64,000 nucleotides of DNA from Enterobacter asburiae (lineage in GTDB: Bacteria; Pseudomonadota; Gammaproteobacteria; Enterobacterales; Enterobacteriaceae): positions 17,987 through 81,986 of the forward strand of contig NZ_VRKN01000017.1 in assembly GCF_008080435.1 (NCBI RefSeq). The letters run 5' to 3'. The first letter of the stretch is position 1. Each line of letters opens with the position of its first letter. The notes below the pieces were generated by a model. That model saw nothing but the letters and a program-made list of their open reading frames with translations, did not search any database and was not told where the DNA came from. The position numbers and the translations under genes are program-made. Positions 57,174-64,000 of this stretch are shown here, piece by piece.

Positions 57174-58736
57174 GTGGACTCCATATTTTCTATTGGCATC
57201 CAGTCATTATGGGACGAATTGAGCCACATGCCAGTCGGAGGAGTCTGGTGGATTAATACGGACCGTAATGAAGATGCTATCAGTCTGGTAAACCAGACAA
57301 TTGCTGCTCAGGATAAGGATTCCCGTGTGGCCGTCATTAGCATGGGCGAAGAGCCCAGAAAAATTATCGCGCTTGAAAGTGGTCGCGGCCCCCAGTCGGT
57401 GCGATTATTTTCCATGACATCGGAAGCCGATAGTCTATACTTTTTGTCCCGCGACGTTCAGTGCACGATTGATCCGGATCACTATTTAGTGATTCTAAAA
57501 TGTGCAAATAACGTCCTGCAAAATATGCCTGCTGAAAAACTGCTGCCATGGCTGGAAAAAATCAATAAATGGGCAAAATTTCAAAATTGCACGCTATTGA
57601 TAGTCAATCCCGGCAGTAATAATGACAAGCTGTTTTCACTTTTAATGGGTGAATATCGCTCCCTGTTCGGTCTGGCAAGTGTTCGTGACCAGGCGGGAAG
57701 CTATCTCTACGATATTGCATTCTGGTGTAATGAAAAAGGCGTGAGCGCCAGGCAACAACTTACGCTGAAACATATCGAGGGCGAGTGGCACCTGGCGCGG
57801 CAGGAAGAAACCGTGGTGCAACCGCGCAGTGATGAAAAACGCATCCTGAGCCATATCGCGGTTTTAGAGGGGGCACCTGCCCTGTCGGAAAACTGGTCAC
57901 TGCTAGAATCTAACGAAGCCCTTTTCCATGAAGCCCGCACAACCCAGGCGGCAACCATTATTTTCTCACTGATGCAGAATAACCAGATTGAGACGCTGGC
58001 AAGGCAAATCCACACCTTACGTCGCCAGCGCGGCAGTGCGTTAAAAATCATCGTTCGCGAAAATAATACCAGCCTGCGCGCCACCGATGAGCGCCTGCTT
58101 CTGGGCTGCGGCGCCAATATGGTTATTCCATGGAATGCGCCGTTGTCACGCTGCCTGACGCTTATCGAAAGCGTTCAGGGCCAGCAGTTTAGCCGCCATG
58201 TGCCGGAAGATATTTCCACGCTGCTCTCCATGACGCAGCCGATGAAGCTGCGTGGATACCAAAAATGGGATACCTTCTGCGACGCCGTCGGCAACATGAT
58301 GAGCAACACGCTTCTTCCCGCTGACGGAAAAGGGGTCATGGTTGCCCTGCGTCCTGTACCGGGTATCCGTGTTGAACAGGCTCTTACCTTATGTCGCCCG
58401 AACCGTACAGGGGACATCATGACCATTGGCGACAATCGCCTGGTACTGTTTTTGTCCTTCTGCCGGGTAAACGATCTCGATACGGCGCTTAACCACATCT
58501 TCCCCCTGCCTACCGGGGATATTTTCTCGAACCGTATGATTTGGTTCGAAGATAATACTATCAGCGCGGAGCTGGTGCAGATGCGTGCGCTCCAGCCTGA
58601 ACAATGGGTTAAACCGCTCGCTATCAAGAGCGATGCCAAACCGATCCTCAATGCCAGACATGATGGACACGTCTGGCGTCGGGTTCCGGAACCCCTTCGC
58701 TTATTAACAGACAACGCGGAGAACGCATCATCATGA
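57174..58736 (+). CDS. bcsE: c-di-GMP-binding cellulose biosynthesis protein BcsE
   Basis: A 520-residue protein of the BcsE family (523 in E. coli). It starts with GTG behind AAAGAGG. The degenerate receiver-like and GIL domains occupy the middle and C-terminal parts; the I-site-like arginine is in [18 protein letters not shown] (RxxD). It recruits BcsF and boosts synthesis by binding c-di-GMP. First gene of bcsEFG, divergent from bcsR. Confidence 0.93.
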   Translation: MDSIFSIGIQSLWDELSHMPVGGVWWINTDRNEDAISLVNQTIAAQDKDSRVAVISMGEEPRKIIALESGRGPQSVRLFSMTSEADSLYFLSRDVQCTIDPDHYLVILKCANNVLQNMPAEKLLPWLEKINKWAKFQNCTLLIVNPGSNNDKLFSLLMGEYRSLFGLASVRDQAGSYLYDIAFWCNEKGVSARQQLTLKHIEGEWHLARQEETVVQPRSDEKRILSHIAVLEGAPALSENWSLLESNEALFHEARTTQAATIIFSLMQNNQIETLARQIHTLRRQRGSALKIIVRENNTSLRATDERLLLGCGANMVIPWNAPLSRCLTLIESVQGQQFSRHVPEDISTLLSMTQPMKLRGYQKWDTFCDAVGNMMSNTLLPADGKGVMVALRPVPGIRVEQALTLCRPNRTGDIMTIGDNRLVLFLSFCRVNDLDTALNHIFPLPTGDIFSNRMIWFEDNTISAELVQMRALQPEQWVKPLAIKSDAKPILNARHDGHVWRRVPEPLRLLTDNAENASS

Positions 58737-58927
58737 ATATCAGCGATATCATTCAACTGGTTATATTCTGTGCGCTGATCTTTTTCCCGCTTGGCTACTA
58801 TGCGCGTCATTCCATACGCCGTATCCGTGATACGGCCAGAGTGCTGTTTATAAAACCTCGCTATGTAAAACCAGCCGGAACACTGACACGGGCATCACAC
58901 GTCAAGGCAGACCGAAAACATGACTAA
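58733..58927 (+). CDS. bcsF: Cellulose biosynthesis membrane protein BcsF
   Basis: A 64-residue protein with one N-terminal transmembrane helix ([18 protein letters not shown]) and a basic tail. It overlaps bcsE by 4 bp and bcsG by 8 bp. In E. coli it links BcsE to BcsG at the membrane, so that phosphoethanolamine transfer depends on it. Confidence 0.92.
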   Translation: MNISDIIQLVIFCALIFFPLGYYARHSIRRIRDTARVLFIKPRYVKPAGTLTRASHVKADRKHD

Positions 58928-60599
58928 TTCTACCTATACCGCTTCGTCACCCTCGCCGCTCTGGCAATACTGGCGCGGTCTTTCCGGCTGGAACTTCTAC
59001 TTTCTGGTGAAGTTTGGTCTGCTGTGGGCAGGCTATCTGAATTTCCATCCCCTTCTCAACCTCGTGTTTATGGCCTTCCTGCTGATGCCGCTGCCGAATA
59101 TCAGGCTGCATCGCTTACGTCACTGGGTAGCCATCCCTGTCGGCTTTGCGCTGTTCTGGCATGATACCTGGCTACCGGGGCCGGACAGCATTATGAGCCA
59201 GGGATCGCAGGTGGCGGGCTTTAGCGCCAGCTATGTCCTCGATCTGACCGAGCGCTTTATTAACTGGCAGATGATTGGCGCGGTATTTGTGCTGCTGGTT
59301 GCCTGGCTGTTCCTGTCACAGTGGATCCGCGTCACGGTGTTTGTCGTCGCGATTATGATCTGGCTTAACGTGCTGACGCTGGCAGGGCCAAACTTTTCGC
59401 TGTGGCCTGCCGGTCAACCGACCACCACAGTGACCACGACCGGGGGAAGCGCAGCGGCAACCGTGACAACGGCAGGCGATACGCCTGTGGTGGGTGATAT
59501 CCCAACCCAGACAGCACCGCCGACCTCTACAAACCTGAACGCCTGGCTCTCCAGTTTCTATACCGCGGAAGACAAGCGACAGACTAAATTCCCGGATGCG
59601 CTGCCAGCGGATGCGCAGCCGTTTGAACTGCTGGTGATCAACATCTGTTCTCTCTCCTGGGCCGACGTGGATGCCGCCGGTTTGATGTCTCATCCGCTGT
59701 GGTCACATTTCGACATTCAGTTCAAAGATTTCAACTCTGCCACCTCGTACAGCGGCCCGGCGGCGATCCGCCTGCTGCGTGCAAGCTGCGGTCAGACATC
59801 GCATAAAAACCTGTATCAACCCGCCGGCAACCAGTGTTATCTGTTCGATAACCTCTCAAAACTGGGCTTTACGCAGCATCTGATGCTGGGGCATAACGGC
59901 CAGTTCGGTAACTTCCTGAAAGAGGTGCGCGAACAGGGTGGCATGCAGGCACCGCTGATGGATCAAACCGGTCTTCCTGTCTCTCTGCTGGGCTTCGACG
60001 GCTCGCCCGTTTATGACGATACCGCCGTCCTGCAACGCTGGCTGCAGACCATCGAAAAAGACAGTAATCCACGCAGCGCGACGTTCTTTAATACCCTGCC
60101 GCTCCACGACGGTAACCATTTCCCGGGCGTGAGCAAAACGGCAGATTATAAAGTGCGTGCGCAGAAATTCTTCGACGAGCTGGACGCGTTCTTCACGGAG
60201 CTGGAAAAATCAGGCCGTAAAGTGATGGTGGTTGTGGTACCTGAGCACGGTGGTGCGCTGAAAGGCGACAGAATGCAGGTATCAGGTCTGCGTGATATCC
60301 CAAGCCCGTCCATCACCAACGTGCCTGCCGGCATTAAATTCTTTGGTATGAAGGCACCCCATCAGGGCGCACCGATTGAGATTACACAGCCAACCAGCTA
60401 TCTGGCGATCTCAGAACTGGTTGCCCGTGCCGTTGACGGGAAGCTGTTTGTGGAAGATAGCGTGAACTGGGATCAGCTCACCAGCAAACTGCCGCAAACG
60501 GCGGAAGTTTCCGAGAACGCCAACGCGGTGGTGATCCAGTATCAGAACAAACCGTACGTTCGCCTGAACGGCGGGGATTGGGTACCGTATCCGCAGTAA
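58920..60599 (+). CDS. bcsG: Cellulose phosphoethanolamine transferase BcsG
   Basis: A 559-residue protein, the E. coli length. The N-terminal 160 residues contain four or five transmembrane helices. A Thr/Ala-rich periplasmic linker follows, then an alkaline-phosphatase-like domain. The catalytic Ser is in the [14 protein letters not shown] segment, and the metal ligands are in HDGNHFPG and VVPEHGGAL. It moves phosphoethanolamine from phosphatidylethanolamine to cellulose glucose units. A palindrome marks the end of the operon. Confidence 0.94.
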   Translation: MTNSTYTASSPSPLWQYWRGLSGWNFYFLVKFGLLWAGYLNFHPLLNLVFMAFLLMPLPNIRLHRLRHWVAIPVGFALFWHDTWLPGPDSIMSQGSQVAGFSASYVLDLTERFINWQMIGAVFVLLVAWLFLSQWIRVTVFVVAIMIWLNVLTLAGPNFSLWPAGQPTTTVTTTGGSAAATVTTAGDTPVVGDIPTQTAPPTSTNLNAWLSSFYTAEDKRQTKFPDALPADAQPFELLVINICSLSWADVDAAGLMSHPLWSHFDIQFKDFNSATSYSGPAAIRLLRASCGQTSHKNLYQPAGNQCYLFDNLSKLGFTQHLMLGHNGQFGNFLKEVREQGGMQAPLMDQTGLPVSLLGFDGSPVYDDTAVLQRWLQTIEKDSNPRSATFFNTLPLHDGNHFPGVSKTADYKVRAQKFFDELDAFFTELEKSGRKVMVVVVPEHGGALKGDRMQVSGLRDIPSPSITNVPAGIKFFGMKAPHQGAPIEITQPTSYLAISELVARAVDGKLFVEDSVNWDQLTSKLPQTAEVSENANAVVIQYQNKPYVRLNGGDWVPYPQ

Positions 60600-60610
60600 T
60601 ACGGTATGAC

Positions 60611-60637
60611 GTCCCTCTCCCTGACCGGGAGAGGGAC
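60611..60637. repeat. Perfect GC-rich palindrome (family 2) between bcsG and the second endoglucanase gene
   Basis: Perfect 11-bp arms GTCCCTCTCCC and GGGAGAGGGAC enclose TGACC. It shares the CCCTCTCCC core with the other family 2 repeats and lies between convergent gene ends; it has no T run, so it is not a textbook terminator. Confidence 0.7.
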
Positions 60638-60647
60638 AATATCGACA

Positions 60648-61640
60648 TTATTGCTGGGCGATCCACACCAGCATTTTCAGACTTGCCGAATAGTAGTCGT
60701 CTGTAGAGGTGATTTCGGGTTCTCCGGAAGACTGCCCCATCGTTAAATCGCGTACTGCCAACAGGCCACCTTCCATCATGTAGGGCGCATATTCGTTGGT
60801 CGTGACGTTAACCCAGGCGGGAGTTTGTTCCCGGGGGAAATGACCGAACCAGGCCTTCCACGGCGTCAGCAGTGGGCTTTGTTTTTCAGACCAGGCAACG
60901 TATAGCGGAATACGAATCGCGTCATAGCTCATTCGCGGTGGCCAACCTTTGGCTGGAGCCAGCTTGCCACCTGATGCCAGTGAAACCCAGTCAGTGGGCA
61001 GATTCGCTTTACCCGAGCCCATTTTCCCCAGCAGGCCTTTCCCATCCTTAATCAAATCGCGCCAGACCGGCAAATGACTGCGCCCGGCGAAGGCCTGCCA
61101 GGCCGGAAACACGAAATAGGAAGGATTAAGAACCACTTCACCCTCAAGCTTAAATCCCTGGACGCCGGGCAGCATCACGCGGTAACCCGCATAGCGGATC
61201 ACGCTGTGGTCAATCAATGCTTTTGTAATTGCATCCGACGCGGCGCTGTAGCGTTTGTCATGCCAGCGGGCGTCGGCTTTCAGCAACGCCCAGGCAATCA
61301 GCACATCACCATCTGCAGCGTTGTTTTTGTCGGCGACCGGGTTGGACTCTGCGGGGTTATAGCGCCAGTAAAACAGACCATTCTTTTTGTTCTTCAGCTG
61401 ACTGTCTGTCCATTGCCAGAGCTTATCGAACGTGGCTTTATCGTCGTTGGCCACCGCCATCAGCATGGCAAAACCCTGACCTTCCGTATGCGACACACCG
61501 CCATTGCCGGTATCGACAATCCGGCCTTCCGGTTTGAAAAAGCGGGCCTTGTAACTCTCCCAGGCCTGATCCGCCTGAGTGAGAGGCGAGAACAACACAC
61601 TCATCATGACGGCCAGCGTCGCGCAGACGGGTTTTCGCAT
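60648..61640 (-). CDS. Second GH8 endoglucanase (CelY/BcsZ-like)
   Basis: A 330-residue secreted glycosyl hydrolase of family 8, a paralogue of BcsZ. The signal peptide is MRKPVCATLAVMMSVLFSPL with cleavage near TQA. The general acid Glu is in SHTEGQGFAML and the catalytic Asp in MSYDAIRIPLY. It resembles endoglucanase Y of Dickeya as well as BcsZ. It begins 17 bp after the birA stop on the same strand, so it may be read from murB-birA transcripts. No second bcs synthase gene is present here, so this could be a leftover from a second bcs operon or a free cellulase. Confidence 0.82.
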   Translation of the reverse strand: MRKPVCATLAVMMSVLFSPLTQADQAWESYKARFFKPEGRIVDTGNGGVSHTEGQGFAMLMAVANDDKATFDKLWQWTDSQLKNKKNGLFYWRYNPAESNPVADKNNAADGDVLIAWALLKADARWHDKRYSAASDAITKALIDHSVIRYAGYRVMLPGVQGFKLEGEVVLNPSYFVFPAWQAFAGRSHLPVWRDLIKDGKGLLGKMGSGKANLPTDWVSLASGGKLAPAKGWPPRMSYDAIRIPLYVAWSEKQSPLLTPWKAWFGHFPREQTPAWVNVTTNEYAPYMMEGGLLAVRDLTMGQSSGEPEITSTDDYYSASLKMLVWIAQQ

Positions 61641-61656
61641 AATTAACTCAATCCGG

Positions 61657-62619
61657 TTATTCGGCACTTCGCAGTGAAATCTCACCACCCATCCAGGGTT
61701 TGATCACGCCATCCTGCTCCAGGAGCAGCGCGCCCTGTGCGTCAATACCGCGGGAAGTCCCGTAGATCTCTTTATCACCAATCAGCAATTTCACCGGACG
61801 GTTGATGAAGTTATCCAGCTTTTCCCAACGAGACAGGAACGGTGCCAACCCTTCCTGCTCAAAAAGCGTGAGCGAGCTGCGCAACTCTTTAATCATACGC
61901 ACGGCGAGGGTGTTACGATCGATGACGATCCCCGCCTCCTGAAGGTTAGTCCAGGCCTGATTCACCACATCATTTTGTACATTGCGCATCACCATATTAA
62001 GGCCTGCGCCAATGACGATTTGCGCCGCATCGCCCGTTTTTCCCGTCAGTTCGACAAGAATACCCGCAAGTTTACGATCGTTGAGGTACAGGTCATTAGG
62101 CCATTTAACGCGTACCTTATCCGCTCCCAGATCGTGCAGCACTTCCGCCATGACGATGCCGATGACCAGACTCAGGCCAATGGCAGCGGCCGGACCCTGA
62201 TCGAGTCGCCAGTACATAGAAAGATAGAGGTTGGCACCAAATGGCGAAAACCATTTGCGGCCGCGACGGCCACGACCGGCCTGTTGATATTCAGCAACAC
62301 AGGCATCGCCGGATTTCAGTTCAGGCAGACGATCCAGAAGATACTGATTCGTCGAATCAATCACCGGCAGCACCGCAATATTGCCGTGTCCAATCTGGCT
62401 GCGGATCGCTTCTTCATTCAGCAATTGAATAGGCTCCGGCAGGCTGTAGCCTTTTCCTGGAACCGTGAACACATCAACACCCCAGTCGCGGAGCGTCTGG
62501 ATATGTTTATTGATAGCAGCACGGCTCATGCCAAGCTGCTCACCCAGTTGCTCGCCAGAATGAAACTCACCGTCAGCAAGGATGCTAATCAGGGTTAAGG
62601 GGATGGTATTGTCTTTCAC
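61657..62619 (-). CDS. birA: Bifunctional biotin-protein ligase / biotin operon repressor BirA
   Basis: A 320-residue protein (321 in E. coli). The N-terminal winged helix-turn-helix is [20 protein letters not shown]. The central ligase domain has the ATP/biotin loop [12 protein letters not shown] (about residues 115-126) and [19 protein letters not shown]. It makes biotinyl-AMP, biotinylates AccB, and represses the bio operon when the acceptor is saturated. It overlaps murB by 4 bp. Confidence 0.95.
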   Translation of the reverse strand: MKDNTIPLTLISILADGEFHSGEQLGEQLGMSRAAINKHIQTLRDWGVDVFTVPGKGYSLPEPIQLLNEEAIRSQIGHGNIAVLPVIDSTNQYLLDRLPELKSGDACVAEYQQAGRGRRGRKWFSPFGANLYLSMYWRLDQGPAAAIGLSLVIGIVMAEVLHDLGADKVRVKWPNDLYLNDRKLAGILVELTGKTGDAAQIVIGAGLNMVMRNVQNDVVNQAWTNLQEAGIVIDRNTLAVRMIKELRSSLTLFEQEGLAPFLSRWEKLDNFINRPVKLLIGDKEIYGTSRGIDAQGALLLEQDGVIKPWMGGEISLRSAE

Positions 62620-63644
62620 GCGATGGCCTCCACGGCATTGACTTCACCTGTACGGCCAATGAAGCGAACTTCTGGCTCCAGCCAGACGTTAAACTTTTCG
62701 CCCACACGCTGACGAACATAATGAGCCAGCTGTACAACATCATCGCTGGTCGCATCGCGTTGATTAATCAGTACCAGGGCCTGCTGTTGGTGAACGGCGG
62801 CACCGCCTACTGAAGTGCCTTTTAGCTGGCATTGATCGATGAGCCACCCCGCGGCCAGCTTCACGCTGCCATCCGACTGAGGGTAATGTGGCGCTGCTGG
62901 CCATCCCTCAAGAAAGACTTTTGCATTTTCGCTGCTGATAACCGGGTTTTTGAAGAAGCTTCCAGCGTTTCCGTTTACTTTTGGATCGGGAAGTTTGGTC
63001 ATCCGCATATGGCAAACCGAGTCAAAAACGTCGCGGGCGGTTACGGTCGCCGGATCGAGACGCGTTAAATCCCCGTAGGTCAACACCGGCTGCCAGTTCT
63101 TCGACAGGCGCAGACCCACGGCGACAATCACGTAGCGATCCTGATAGTCATGTTTGAAAATACTGTCACGATAGCCAAATCGGCACTGTTCTGCCGTTAA
63201 ACGCTTAGCTGTTCCGGTCGCCAGTTCGATGCAGTCGACATATTCACAGACATGTTTCAGTTCGATGCCGTAGGCGCCGATGTTTTGAATAGGTGACGAT
63301 CCGGCGCAGCCTGGAATAAGCGCAAGATTTTCCAGGCCCGGCATCCCTTTTTCGAGGGTAAATTGCACCAGATGATGCCAGTTTTCTCCGGCACCCACGT
63401 GCACGTGCCAGCTATCGGCACGCTCTTCAACATCAATTCCCATGATGCGATTAACGATCACCGTTCCCGCAAAATCATCGAGAAACAGGACATTACTTCC
63501 TTCGCCCAGAATCAGTACGGGTTCGTTATTTTCTGTTGCGCTTTGCCATGCATCCAGCAGTTGCTGTGCAGTATCGGCACGTACAATTTGATTAGCATTG
63601 CGTTGAATGCCAAAGCTATTCCAGGGCTTAAGGGAGTGGTTCAT
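62616..63644 (-). CDS. murB: UDP-N-acetylenolpyruvoylglucosamine reductase
   Basis: A 342-residue type I MurB, exactly the E. coli length. The FAD-binding region includes [12 protein letters not shown] and [20 protein letters not shown]; the catalytic Ser lies in [12 protein letters not shown]. It reduces the enolpyruvyl group to make UDP-MurNAc, the second committed step of peptidoglycan synthesis. It is directly downstream of the rrn terminator, as in E. coli after rrnB. Confidence 0.95.
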   Translation of the reverse strand: MNHSLKPWNSFGIQRNANQIVRADTAQQLLDAWQSATENNEPVLILGEGSNVLFLDDFAGTVIVNRIMGIDVEERADSWHVHVGAGENWHHLVQFTLEKGMPGLENLALIPGCAGSSPIQNIGAYGIELKHVCEYVDCIELATGTAKRLTAEQCRFGYRDSIFKHDYQDRYVIVAVGLRLSKNWQPVLTYGDLTRLDPATVTARDVFDSVCHMRMTKLPDPKVNGNAGSFFKNPVISSENAKVFLEGWPAAPHYPQSDGSVKLAAGWLIDQCQLKGTSVGGAAVHQQQALVLINQRDATSDDVVQLAHYVRQRVGEKFNVWLEPEVRFIGRTGEVNAVEAIA

Positions 63645-63726
63645 AGACGCTATCCTGATGCAAAAACGCAGGTAGTTTACCGTATAAGCAGGGCGTTGGG
63701 GGATTAGTTTGTGCAGCGTATAAACG

Positions 63727-63753
63727 CAAAAAGGCCATCCTTTCGGATGGCCT
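63727..63753 (-). terminator. Terminator of the rRNA operon
   Basis: Read on the minus strand the arms AGGCCATCC and GGATGGCCT enclose GAAA and are followed by TTTTT. It lies 13 bp past the 5S rRNA end, the standard rrn T1 position. Confidence 0.93.
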
Positions 63754-63766
63754 CTCTACTTAATTG

Positions 63767-63886
63767 ATGCCTGGCAGTTCCCTACTCTCACATGGGGAGA
63801 CCCCACACTACCATCGGCGCTACGGCGTTTCACTTCTGAGTTCGGCATGGGGTCAGGTGGGACCACCGCGCTAAAGCCGCCAGGCA
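63767..63886 (-). rRNA. rrf: 5S ribosomal RNA
   Basis: A 120-bp segment that on the minus strand begins TGCCTGGCGGCTTTAGCGCG and ends GGAACTGCCAGGCAT, matching enterobacterial 5S rRNA; the ends pair as helix I. It is complete. Confidence 0.97.
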
Positions 63887-63956
63887 AATTCTGTTAATCT
63901 GTATCAGGCTGAAATTTGAATGCGTCGTCTCTTCGCCAAAACATCTTCGGCGTTGT

Positions 63957-64000
63957 AAGGTTAAGCCTCACGGTTCATTAGTATCGGTTAGCTCAACGCA
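63957..64000 (-). rRNA. rrl: 23S ribosomal RNA, 3' end only
   Basis: The last 44 bases match the 3' end of enterobacterial 23S rRNA on the minus strand (ending AACCGTGAGGCTTAACCTT). The gene continues beyond the window. A 70-bp spacer separates it from 5S. Confidence 0.93.

Overview
The window is chromosomal DNA of a gamma-proteobacterium of the Enterobacteriaceae, most likely Enterobacter or a close relative such as Lelliottia or Leclercia. The gene order from acpT through yhiN-pitA-uspBA-prlC-gor-treF-yhjBCDEG-pdeH-kdgK-yhjJ-dctA-pdeK-bcs follows the 78-79.5 min segment of Escherichia coli, and protein lengths match the E. coli families almost residue for residue. An aryl-polyene (APE) cluster, a padC phenolic acid decarboxylase, an orphan TerC and an arn operon in a non-E. 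coli position point away from E. coli itself. Genus is inferred; no marker gene was compared.

Layout. (1) 1-4445, plus strand: the end of an APE pigment cluster (DUF3261 protein, ketosynthase, dehydratase, ketoreductase, second ketosynthase) closing with acpT, the phosphopantetheinyl transferase. (2) 4393-11768, minus: complete arnBCADTEF for lipid A 4-amino-4-deoxy-L-arabinose addition (polymyxin resistance). (3) 12220-19036: padC, a divergent LysR gene with an SDR gene, an NlpC/P60 protein, a HAD phosphatase, TerC, a small K+ channel and yhiN. (4) 19139-28949: pitA, uspB/uspA, prlC-rsmJ behind a sigma-32-like promoter, rlmJ, gor, treF. (5) 29070-31756: a small accessory block with a HEPN-family membrane protein, a GNAT acetyltransferase and a truncated, apparently inactive lysozyme-like gene. 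(6) 31735-46306: yhjB, an SDR gene, yhjC, yhjD, yhjE, yhjG, pdeH (with a near-perfect FliA promoter), kdgK (with a KdgR-like operator), yhjJ, dctA, pdeK. (7) 46426-60599: the complete E. coli-type cellulose locus, bcsRQABZC on the minus strand and bcsEFG divergent. (8) 60648-64000, minus: a second GH8 endoglucanase, birA, murB, then 5S rRNA and the 3' end of 23S rRNA.

The most coherent theme is the cell envelope and biofilm: APE pigment, modified lipid A, phosphoethanolamine cellulose and two c-di-GMP phosphodiesterases lie in one stretch. pdeH links motility (FliA) to cellulose output. The least conventional parts are the 29-32 kb block, the bcsG/celY-like/birA junction (two regions far apart in E. 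coli joined here), and two families of palindromic intergenic repeats placed almost always at gene 3' ends. Nothing here is convincingly a new multigene system; the HEPN/GNAT/pseudo-lysozyme block is the best candidate for something undescribed.
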